The position numbers and the translations under genes were made by a program. Below the pieces are notes generated by a model. The model did not search any database. It had not been told where the DNA came from and was given only the letters and a program-made list of their open reading frames with translations. Of a stretch of DNA of 25,417 bases, positions 9,761 through 19,728 are shown piece by piece. This DNA comes from Conidiobolus incongruus B7586 (lineage: Eukaryota > Entomophthoromycota > Entomophthoromycetes > Entomophthorales > Conidiobolaceae): NCBI GenBank assembly GCA_000697335.1, contig JNEM01012769.1:1-25417 (forward strand). Direction: 5' to 3'. Positions within the stretch are counted from its first letter, which is position 1. Every line of letters starts with the position of its first letter.

Positions 9761-10000
9761 AAGAAATATTTAATCCTATTTTATAGTTACATCAAAATTA
9801 CTCGTAGTTATTATAAATTAATATCAGATTTAGTATATAATAATGTTTTCAATATTTTAAGAGTTGTTTATGTAAAATTTATAATAGGTATACCGCTTAA
9901 TGATTTAGCAGCGAATCTTATTTCATGTTAGTCATGTTTATGATTTAATGAACTAAATACCAACCATGCTTCGGCAGTAATATACACTTTAAGTTCGTAA
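9761..10000 (+). pseudogene. Decayed coding fragment, possibly a membrane protein
   Basis: Eighty codons in one constant frame are interrupted about twice. The text has normal protein composition, for example VVYVKFIIGIPLNDLAANL and FNELNTNHASAVIYTLSS, with codons such as CCG, GCG and TCG that are otherwise absent from gap DNA. Two hydrophobic stretches suggest membrane segments. A consensus splice donor (GTAAGT) sits at 9997, at the end of the fragment, with a TTTAG 62 nt further on. Family not recognised; no transposon or virus-type motif seen. It is best read as the remains of a host gene. Confidence 0.4.
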
Positions 10001-10797
10001 GTATTAAACACTGATTTTTACAGATGTTTTTACAATTTTATATAAATTGATAATTTAGAAATTATTTTATAGTTTAATATTGTTAACGTTATTAATATAT
10101 AATGAAATAAAGGAAATATCAATAATTTCCCTTCCAAACTTGGTAATAAATATATTAAATTTATTATTTCAATGTTTTTCAATATAGTTAGGCAGTACTA
10201 CTAAAATATATGAAGTATTATTTTACAAGAGTGAAACTTACGATATTAAACATAATACGAGACAATATCATTTTACATTAAATACTTGCTTATAATTTGA
10301 TTAAGTCGGTATATATTTTTTGAAATAATGTATTAATATATCAAATAATAAATTTAAAGTTTATTAATTATTTTATTGTTTCTATGATGGCTTAATTTGA
10401 AGAGTCTAAACTATTAAAACATAATTTAATATCAATCATTTATATTATTGTCGATGGGTATCGAGCTAATATAGTTTAAACTAATAAAATCCATTTATAT
10501 TATTTAATAATCTTGAATATCAGAATGTATGATATATTTCTTATTAGTCGTTATAGCTGTGTCGAAATTATTTTGAAATTCATTCAATCTAAATACATTC
10601 CCATGGATACATTCTATTTTTAAATATATTATTTATTATTGATTGTGTTTAAAAATAAAATATGTGATTAGAATGTTTATAGATTAATACTTATCAAATT
10701 GATCAATATTAAATGATTAATTCAAATAACATTATGAATGAAATTTGATGACGAATGACTTAATTCCAACGGGTATGATGGTTATGACAAGGGGATT

Positions 10798-10807
10798 GCT
10801 GATTGGT
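10798..10807 (-). promoter_or_regulatory. Inverted CCAAT box upstream of SEC31
   Basis: TGATTGGTT (AACCAATCA on the minus strand) lies about 180 bases before the SEC31 start, within a locally GC-richer patch (about 10770-10850). CCAATCA is the preferred site of the heterotrimeric CCAAT-binding complex (HAP/NF-Y) conserved in fungi, which works in either orientation. The same nine bases recur in the UBP/p150 divergent promoter at 18986-18994. Function is inference. Confidence 0.4.
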
Positions 10808-10986
10808 TATTTTTGGTAACTTCAGGAAACTAAATGCTATATCCCATTTTTTGTGAATTATATACATAATAAAATAGTCATTACTATTTTATAGTCTAAT
10901 CGTTTTTGGGATTGATATTATATAATCATTGATTTGATATTCAATTCAAGTTTATTTACATATCCTAAGTTTGATAATCTATTGCT

Positions 10987-13900
10987 ATGTTAAAAAATAT
11001 ACCTCGTACATCAACTGTTGCTTGGTGTCCTTCTCAATCTCGATCCTTATTAGCTACTGGTACTGTAGCTGGGGCTCTTGATGCTTCTTTTTCCAGCACA
11101 ACAGAATTAGAAATTTTCGAGTTTGACTTTAGAGATTCCAATCAAACTGGCGATAATATTACTCCCTCTGGAAAAATAGAGACAAATGCAAGGTGATTAT
11201 AGCATTATTATAATATGATCCCTATATTCATCAAGTTTTTTATTTAGATTTAATCGCCTTGCTTGGTCTGCTCCTATAGGATCTCATAACTTGGGTGTTT
11301 TGGCCGGTGGTATGGATAATGGTGAACTCGGCTTGTGGGATCCCGAAAAAATTATTCAAGGGTATTTTTTTTCTCTACAATATTTTATATTATATACTTA
11401 TAATCTTTTTAGAGCTGAAGATAGTCTCATCTCTCTTCAAACTCGTCATACTGGATCGGTTCAAGGGCTCCAATTTAATTCTTTACAATCCAATCTCTTA
11501 GCCTCTGGTGCTGGAAATGGAGAAGTAATTTTTATTTTGTTATTAATTCAATATATATTAACTTTATATTTAGATTTTTGTTTGGAATTTAGATAATTTA
11601 ACTCAGCCTTATGCTCCTGGTCCTAAATCCAACAAGTTAGAAGATATTACCAGCTTATCCTGGAACAATCAAGTTGCACACATCTTAGCTACTTCATCAA
11701 CTTCAGGTAATACAGTTGTTTGGGACCTTAGAAGTAAGAGAGAAGTCACAAGTCTAAGCTATCAACCCACTTTAAATGCTATGGGTGGTAGTGGAAGAAG
11801 AGGCATTACTGCTGTTGCTTGGAATCCAGAAGTAGCTACCCAATTGGTGACTGCTTCCGAAGACGATAACAATCCAGTTATTATGCTTTGGGATTTACAA
11901 CAAGCCCATGCTCCCTCTAAGATTCTATCTGGTCACTCTAAAGGCATTTTATCTCTTTCCTGGTGTGGAATGGACTCTGAACTTTTATTGAGTTGTGGTA
12001 AAGATAACCGTACCATATGCTGGAATCCTAAGACTGGAGAAATGGTGGGCGAGTTTCCTCAGCATAATAATTGGGCTTTTGATGTGCAATGGTCTCCAAG
12101 AAATCCTAATCTTTTGAGCACTGCTTCATTTGATGGCAGAGTTTCTATTTATTCTTTGCAGTCAAATTATGATTCCGAACCTGCATCAGCAGAGCCAGCA
12201 GTGAATGATCCCTTTGCCCCTCCTACTACTCAGCATCAGCCATTCTCTTTGAAACAGCCTCCTAAATGGTACAGACGCCCTGTTGGAGCCACATTTGGTT
12301 TTGGTAATAAATTGGTTAGATTCAACCGTTCGGCACCGGCCAAACCCAAGCAAGTTTCTATTAATGTAATCTCTACTGATCAGGAATTGATCAACAGAGC
12401 CGTTAAACTAGAAGAATCCATCAACAATGACGATTTCCAACAAATCACTGAAGATAAAATTGCCTCGTCTAAGACTGAAGAGGATAAATTCATTTGGTCG
12501 ATTTTGCAGATGATGCTTCAAGAAGATTTCCGTACTAAATTAGTCGACTTTTTAAAAGAAAAGAAAGGTATCAAAGCTGAATTACCATCTGAATCACCTG
12601 AGCCCGAAGCACAAGAACCTGAATCAGAGCAGACTCAAGATAGCCAACCAGATGCCCAGGAAACTACAGAAGAATCCAATGTTGCTGAAGATAAAGACCA
12701 AGTTTCTAGTCTATTTGAAGGAGGCAATCAAACCGAAGCAGAAGACTTCTTTAGCAAACCTATTCCTACAGCTGACATTACTGAATCTCAAGTTCCAGCT
12801 GTTGAGCTCCCAAAGGCAATTGATTCTCCATTCACTATTGGTGCTTCTGAAGATGGCGTTAAAGGCACCCTTGTCAAGTATATTGTTATTGGAGACTTCG
12901 CTGGCGCAGTTAAATTATGCCTGAAGGAGAAATTATATGCTGATGCCTTAATTGTTGCTGCTGCTGGAGGACCTGAATTATTAGCTAAAGTCCAATCAGA
13001 AATTTTTGAAATCCGCAAAGATGAGGGCTCATACTTTAGATTGCTCAAGGGAATCAATACTAAGGATTTGACCGATGTTGTTCATAATGCTGATTTATCT
13101 GAATGGGAGATCGTTTTGATGATGATCTGCAATTATTCTACTGGTTCTGAATTCGAGAAATATTGCTCATTGTTGGGACAAAGACTTTTGAATAATGGTG
13201 ATGATGCTATCTCTCGTCAAAATGCTTTGTTATGTTTCTTGGCATCTGGAAAAATTCATCAAGCCATTCCCTTATTTATCAAACAAAATAAGGAACGCCA
13301 AAGCGCATCTAGTGAATCCGCTGACGAAACAAACACTACTTTCAAGAATTTCGAAATTTTACAAGATTTGGTAGAACAATTAACTGTCTTCCTAAGAGCT
13401 ATTAACTTCATTCATCCCTCTTTCGATTCTCAAAGCTATAGTGAAGATTCTAGTACCCAAACTATTGATAGCAGTTTGAAGGCTTTATATGATGTATACT
13501 TTGAATATGCTAAATATTTAACTTCTCAAGGTTGTATCCAACAAGCTTCTCAATTCTTGAACAGAACTCCTGCTAATTATCAAAAACTTAATTCATTATC
13601 TTATGATGAAGTTGCTATTTTGAAATATCAATTATATTACCTTGGATTAAACTCATCTGTTGATCAAGTTCCCTATTTCCCCTTCACTGAATCTCAAATT
13701 TCATTCCCAGGAGAAGTTTCTCAGACTCAGACTCATGCTCATGCTCAGACAAAGGTCCAAACACACCGTCAAGTTCCTGCCACTCAACAAAGCTTGTACA
13801 CTCAGCCTACAGCTCCATCAACCTATGATCAAGCTGGCTATTATAACCAAAGCAACACTCAAAACTATTATGGACAAACCACAAACCAAACTACTTATGC

Positions 13901-15156
13901 TAATCAAGGTTATCAATACCAAACCACACCTTCTGTTTCCATGCCTGATTATAATAGTGCCTATAATACTTATAACACATATACTCAATCTAGTATTCCT
14001 TCTATTCCCACCTTCCCGGGTATGCAAGACAACTCTAACCAGCCTCAATCTCATATTTACAGTACTAAAGACGGTGGCTCATGGAATGATCCCCCCACCG
14101 AAGCTTTTAAGAAGCCTACTAAACAATCATCATCACAATCAACACCTAAACCCCAAGCTATTGTTTCGCCATTTGCCAGCTCTAGCCAACCTCCTTTACA
14201 ACCCCTTTCGCCTCAGCATCAATATGGATATGGGCAACCTAATTTACCTCCCCCTCCCCCTCCTAATGCTGCATCTGCGCCAACTCCAATGTATGCACGC
14301 AAAGATGAAGGTCCCCGTCCCGGATCAACCAATCAGCAAGCTCCTCCTCAACCTGTAATGAGACCGAATCTTTCTCTTCCACCTCAGGGCCCTCCTGCTT
14401 CAGGATTTTCACCTAATCAATTTGCTCAAAGACCTCCACAGCAAGCACATCAGCCTCCTCAAGGCTTTGCTCAACCCCCACCTTCAGGAGCTCAGAGACC
14501 TCCTCAGATGTTTGCTCAACCTCCTACTGGACCTGGACCCCAACAATTTAATCAACCACATGCTGCTAGACCAGTATTTTCACCTCCAAACCCTGCCCAG
14601 CAATCTGCTCCAGCTCCTGCACCTGCTGCAGCTCCTCCTAGACCTAAACCAGGTATGTAATGTATTACTCCATCTTTTTACAAATATTAATCTTGATTTA
14701 GCCACTGTTGACCCTAGCCAAATTCCTCCTAACAACAAGCCCATTTACGATATCTTGAATGGTAAACTAGCTCATATTAAAAAAGCACCACTGGTAAGCG
14801 TTTTTTATTTTTATCACTAGCCCAAATCATTCCCTTATCCAGCTTTTTTAGCCCCCTGCTGCACAGAAACAAGTCGCTTCAGTTGAAAAATCTCTCAGCT
14901 CTCTCTTCCAAATAATGTCCTCCAAATCATTGAATCCCGCTTTGGTCGAGCCTTTGACTCAAATTGCCAAGAGTAAGTGCTTTTTGTTCAACTACATTTA
15001 ATGGGGTTACTAAATGTAATTTTAGGTATTGAAGCAAAGGATTATCCAACCGCTTTGGCACTTCATTCCAAGTTAGCTACTGATCACTATGATAAAGTAG
15101 GACCTTGGACCTCTGGAATCAAGTTTTTGATCAATATCTTGAAATCCACTCCTTAA
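10987..15156 (+). CDS. SEC31: COPII outer-coat protein Sec31, 7 exons
   Basis: With Sec13 it forms the outer cage of COPII vesicles leaving the endoplasmic reticulum and stimulates Sar1 GTP hydrolysis. Exons 10987-11192, 11248-11361, 11413-11524, 11574-14652, 14702-14793, 14852-14972 and 15026-15156 join in frame to 1284 residues (yeast Sec31 is 1273). An N-terminal WD40 propeller (about 1-340, starting STVAWCPSQSRSLLATGTV) is followed by the Sec31-typical PPKWYRRPVGATFGFGNK segment (about 373-390), an alpha-solenoid ACE1 region (about 460-830), a Q/N/Y-rich stretch (about 855-975), a Pro-rich stretch (about 1010-1170) and a C-terminal helical domain (about 1171-1284). GSWNDPP places Trp981-Asn982 where human Sec31 contacts the Sar1-Sec23 active site. 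In intron 5 an earlier AG (14819-14820) would lose the frame; the one at 14850-14851 keeps it. Confidence 0.97.
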
Positions 15157-16569
15157 GTATGTTCTTATTACTAACTTTAAATATATTACTTGTTTAATAA
15201 TTTTCTAATACTCTCACTTAACTTATACCAATCTATCTTGTGTTATTATTTTCAATTACATTATAAATATTCTTTTTAATATCATTTTTCTTTTAGTTGA
15301 AAGTATATGATCTTTTTTCAAATTGCCTAAGCAAATGAAATAACGCTTTAAATCAATTTTTATCAAAGGCTACTATGAAATATATAAAATATGCTTATTA
15401 TGAGTTTTATTTTATATCATAACTGAATTGAAATTCCATTATTAATTACATTAAAATACTTTTGTATATTTCAATGTAACGCTTAAAAAGATGTTACTAT
15501 TTATTGACAGATTTCTGACCTATTCGATGTAATCAAATGGATTTTATGATCAGAAAATCAGCTATAATTGAAATAAAAACATAAAAAAAATATATTCACA
15601 TTAAAAAATAAATCTTATAAGAATGCTTTTTAGAATTATAGTTCAATATATTATAATCCATTATTAATATATAAACAATATTATTCAAAATTCAATTAGA
15701 TATAAAGAAGCTATTATTTTTATATATGACCAATATTCGTTTTTCAATCGTATTTAAATTTCAGGTTCTATTTTCATATATTTTAAAATTGGAACTGATA
15801 AATGTGGTTTTATAAGAAATAATAGTACTGATTAATGTAACTGATAGATTTTATCAGTCAAATAGACCAATGACATTAGTATTGAATAAAATTCTATTGA
15901 AATTTCGAACATCATAATATTCTGAATTAAATATTCAATATAAAATATATTAAATTGGTAATATATTTTCAGTTATATCAAATTTAGTTTCAATTATACC
16001 CATTTTAGTATTGATTTATTCCTTGACAAAATCAAATTCAATTTTTAGAATGACTCAGTTGTTAGAGTTATTATTACAGTATATAGTTAACAGTGTTTTT
16101 AAAGGATTGTTTCGGATAGAAATTGGACATTGAATCAGAATGATAAAAAATAATCCTAGTCTTCAATGTTAAATAATTTTCAAGATATTGAAATAAAATT
16201 TGCAATATAAAAAATTGACTATCTCAAATATTGATTGAAGAAATTATACAAATTTCCCAGAATCTTTTTATACAAAATATTTTTATAAATATCAACTCTG
16301 AGATTTTGTATTTAATGATATTCTAAGCATTGGTATTAATTTAATACATTTATCACTATTTGTGGCTATATTTTAAGTTGTAGATCATTTATTTTTATTA
16401 CTTATACTGTTGAATTGGTAAATACAAATGATAGATTTAATGATTTATATACTATTTTATAGTATCAAATTAAATTCAAGTAGTGTATAATTTATAAATA
16501 CGATATAGAAAATATTAAATTATTTTATTGAAATATCGGTGTAAGAAAATAAAAAACGATAAATTAAGA
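15157..16569. other. AT-rich convergent gap between SEC31 and the deubiquitinase
   Basis: Both neighbouring genes end here, so it contains two 3' untranslated regions facing each other. Stops are dense in all frames. One short frame at 16048-16131 (MTQLLELLLQYIVNSVFK...) follows a TTTTTAG acceptor-like site, but no partner exon was found. No hairpin terminator or RNA gene was seen. Confidence 0.7.
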
Positions 16570-18606
16570 CTATCTCCAAGTAGCCATTGACATAGCTGGA
16601 GTGGGAATATTAAAATTGTCTTTTTTAGGATCTGGCGTACGGTAAAAGTCATGCTTAGGTATACCTTTTTCGACAGTTTTATCTTTGTTGGCTTTTCTTG
16701 AAGAGGATGAAAACCAGCCAGATGATCCTGAAGATAAATTGGGAGAGGAAGCCACCCGATTGTTTAATGCAAATGAAGGGGGTGCAATTTTACGCAAATC
16801 AGTTTCTTCATTAATAATAGAAGGATTGGAAGATAGGGAAAAGCTTGATTGGTTAGATAAAGGTATTGATGTATTAATGGGAATAGTCATATTCATATGA
16901 TTTTCATCCGCTTGAGGATTAAGATCAGCTGCTTCATAGAATAGAACATATCCAGAACCAACGCCAGGTAAATCGCCAAAATATTTTGGAATATCTTCCT
17001 CATCAAGCATTTCAACAATATCATCATCAAATAGCAACCAATGATCGCCACTCTTAACGACTGCGACATAATGACCATGGTTAGGACCACTAAGTAAATT
17101 TTAGCATGAAATTCGTATGATTATTGTCATTATTATAGTACCTTCCAATATGAACTACAAATGCAAACAAGTTATATAGACGATCGGTGTCTTGAGAATC
17201 ATGGGTCTAAATAACTATTAGTAACCAAAAACATTACATGGTAACATGTGACTTACTGTATTAAATAATCTTAGAGTCATAGGAAATACAACACGATAGC
17301 TTAATTTAGTAAATTTCTGTAATTGTTCTTGATACTTGAATCTCTTAAGATGTAATGCTAAAATGTTGGGAATTTTTTTAACTTTCATCCTCTTTTCGGC
17401 TTCTTGCAATCCATTGCAAACATCACAAAAGTATTTGTTCTTTTGTCTTAACATTTCACTCGCTGAAAACTGTCTCAAACAGCTCGTTACGGACGAGTTT
17501 TGTTCAATATCAATCGATAGATCTAAAAAGCTCTCTTCCTTGCAAGTAACCTAGTAAATATTGTGTTAGTTTAAATCCAAATTTCTATGTGATGGCAATT
17601 ACTGTTTCGCAAGTTAAACACCTCGTTTCATTAACTAAAATTCCTTCAAATAAGTCTTGAACCCAAGAAGTATTTGAGTCAACATCATTTTCTTCACAAC
17701 TTCCGTTCTCTTTTTCATTCACAGGAGTTGGCGTGGATTCGCCGGATTGGGATTGAATTTTTGACAAGTCTAGCTTTTTTAATTCTATAACATCTTCGGC
17801 TATTTTGTTTAACAAGAAATTTAAAAACTCATGAGCGTCTTGATGCATCGTACTACGAAATATTTCGTTCTCTCTCTTTACAGTATTCACAAATTGCGTA
17901 GGAGCCATGGCTCCAGTCCTTTTCTTTTGTCTCTCTATTTTCCAAAATAAATCCTTTAGAGAGGTAAATAAATTTTCTTCGATTTTTAACACAGTGTGAA
18001 TTGGTGGGTCATCAGTCACTGGTGTGGGCGCTTGGGGTTGTGAAGGAGTGCTCTTGGAACTTAAGCTCAAACTTGGGGCTGAGCGTCGTTTAGGCTTAGG
18101 TGGTTCTTGAAGAGTTGAATTGGTAGCATTATTGGAAAAATTTAGTGTACTTCCATCTAAGCTAGATAGAGTAGGAGTTGTAGGAGGTGAAGGGCCAGAG
18201 GGAATGGGGAAATTGGCTACGCATTTTCGAAATGGTTTACAAAAATAGAGAGCTTGAAGGACAGAATTACAATAACTGATATGACATATATATATATATA
18301 TATGATTAATTCAAGAATAAAACAATATAACATAAAATATCTATTTTACCATGTATTTCCAAACTAAATTTAAACAATAAAATTTAATTAGTAATTGAAT
18401 ATAAAACGATAAAATTTTAAAGAATATTTTATAAAAAAAAATTGTTAAATAATTACATTTTCTAAGCCAAAATACCGATCGTCTCCACTAGGCATTCCTT
18501 CTACTGGAGCGGATTTGCCTGGTTGGGACTAAATTAAATAGCGTTAATCATAATACTAACAGATAAATTAAATATTTACCATTCCAATCCATTTTAATAA
18601 AGACAT
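16570..18606 (-). CDS. ubp9: Ubiquitin C-terminal hydrolase, Ubp9 / USP12-USP46 type, 7 exons
   Basis: Cysteine protease of the USP family that removes ubiquitin from proteins. Minus-strand exons 18606-18580, 18528-18457, 18363-18350, 18275-17603, 17550-17257, 17206-17142 and 17089-16570 give 554 residues. The Cys box is [20 protein letters not shown] with catalytic Cys38; QDAHEF is near residue 183; zinc-binding pairs are C257/C260 (RCLTC) and C304/C307 (FCDVC); the His box is [17 protein letters not shown] with catalytic His388, then LLFDDD. The YFCKPFR and [19 protein letters not shown] blocks point to the USP12/46-Ubp9 branch, whose members are activated by WD40 partners in other organisms. 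Unusual parts are a Ser/Pro-rich insert after the Cys box (about 57-120) and a Ser/Asn-rich tail beyond the catalytic domain (about 438-554). The yeast paralogue name is uncertain. Confidence 0.93.
18286..18303. repeat. AT dinucleotide microsatellite in intron 3 of the deubiquitinase
   Basis: Nine AT units lie within the intron that follows the 14-nt exon, close to its 3' splice site at 18276-18277. Length changes here would alter the distance between branch point and acceptor. Confidence 0.9.
18350..18363 (-). other. ubp9: 14-nt micro-exon encoding the USP Cys-box core
   Basis: Exon 3 of the deubiquitinase is only TTTGGAAATACATG, giving Phe-Gly-Asn-Thr plus the first two bases of the catalytic cysteine codon; the third base comes from exon 4 (18275). 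It is bounded by TTTAG upstream and GTAAAA downstream. Its flanking introns, 93 and 74 nt, are the two longest of the 27 placed in the window. Skipping it would delete the FGNT motif and shift the frame, so no active enzyme could result. Confidence 0.9.
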
Positions 18607-18985
18607 CTTTTGAATAGCAATTTGATAAAACTAATTTTAGGTTTTCTTATATGTCAAAATAAATAAAATTGAATTAAAGAGATATTAACTATTGTTTTTA
18701 AAAAATTTATTTTCAAGAGAATAAATGATCAGTCCCATGACTAAAAATTAAATGAAATTTTTGTATCATCAGCATGATTGAGATTGGTGTCCTAATTTGA
18801 ATTATTAAATATCAATTTTATGATTAATTAGTTTTAGCGTACATTATTTAAGATTATCATAAGAAAACTAAATAATAATATTGTAATTAATATCCTTGAA
18901 TACAGTATAATATTAAATATAATGTTTTCATTTATTTTGCGATTAGAAATTCAGGAATATACTATGATTTCATCGTATTTAACTG

Positions 18986-18994
18986 TGATTGGTT
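18986..18994 (-). promoter_or_regulatory. CCAAT box in the divergent promoter
   Basis: AACCAATCA on the minus strand lies 380 bases upstream of the deubiquitinase start and 735 bases upstream of p150. It is identical over nine bases to the site ahead of SEC31. It is a candidate HAP/NF-Y site, by consensus only. Confidence 0.3.
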
Positions 18995-19119
18995 AAATTG
19001 AATAGTTCAAACCATTATTCTTTAATAAAATTCTTAAATTAAAAAATTTCCAGTTATTATGAATATAAAATAATATATATCTAAGTCAATATCACCATAT
19101 TTTTTGAATCTTATTCCCT

Positions 19120-19153
19120 TATATATATATATATATTATATTATATTATATTA
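19120..19153. repeat. Compound AT / TTATA microsatellite
   Basis: About eight AT units pass into three full TTATA units plus a partial one. Simple repeat in the divergent promoter, probably variable in length between strains. Confidence 0.85.
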
Positions 19154-19728
19154 ATTAAAAAATTTTCAACAAAATGATCAAATCTTAATCAACTCTTAAG
19201 TGTTTTAGATGATATCTTATAATATACTAATTAAAAAGGATTATATAGTATAAATAAAAATCTCAAAAGATACCAAAGATGGATATAATAATATATAATG
19301 TATTTCAATGCACTATTAGATAATTCTTGAGAAATTGCAAATATGTTTTTTATATTTTATTTATATCAAGGTAAGAATAAATATAATACTATGATATATC
19401 ATGTATTATATATTATTTAAATAATCTTAAAACAACTGAATAATAATTAATATACAATTTATTAGCATATTCTTCAATCCTTGAATGGTGTTAGTAACAA
19501 ATATTTGATATTCAAATAGTTGAATCGCTTAAAACAGTAATTTCAAATATCAAAAAAGATCATCATATAATTACAGAAGAATTTAGATTTATCATCATTC
19601 TTCAATTAATAAAGTTTAATACTATTCACATAATATTAATATAGTTTTATTTTAAATAATTTTTGATTAATTAATTAATATATTTATTTTATCGACTTGT
19701 ATAAAATCCAATTATTTAATTATTACCA

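Larger units (their letters stand above)
7644..10986. other. 3.3-kb AT-rich gap between eS12 and SEC31
   Basis: The largest gap. The first 350 bases (to about 8000) are less AT-rich and probably include the eS12 3' untranslated region. Open frames of about 60 codons occur but none has a credible protein. Protein-like fragments with interruptions are listed separately at 8081-8236 and 9761-10000, and a weak one at 8571-8615 is given as a finding. No tRNA, snoRNA or transposon ends could be supported. The last 200 bases are the SEC31 promoter. Confidence 0.65.
18607..19728. promoter_or_regulatory. Divergent AT-rich promoter region, deubiquitinase / p150
   Basis: The two flanking genes start at its edges and run outward, so both promoters lie within 1.1 kb. 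A TGATTGGTT sequence (CCAAT box in reverse) is at 18986-18994, and a compound microsatellite at 19120-19153. No open frame or RNA gene is supported. Core promoter elements cannot be told from the AT background. Confidence 0.55.

Noticed and set aside
9966-9985. GCTTCGGCAG followed by ATATAC, matching the 5' part of U6 snRNA
   Set aside because: The essential ACAGAGA and AGC elements and the pairing 3' end are missing downstream, and the bases are better explained as codons of the decayed coding fragment at 9761-10000.
13660-14358. 232-codon open frame overlapping SEC31 in another frame
   Set aside because: It is a shadow of the Q/N- and Pro-rich codons of SEC31 and has no start context or domain of its own.
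16048-16131. Short ATG frame after a TTTTTAG in the convergent gap
   Set aside because: Only 27 codons, no partner exon with a matching donor, and no similarity recognised.
16685-16900. Plus-strand frame opposite the deubiquitinase tail
   Set aside because: It lies wholly within exon 7 of the minus-strand gene and has no independent support.
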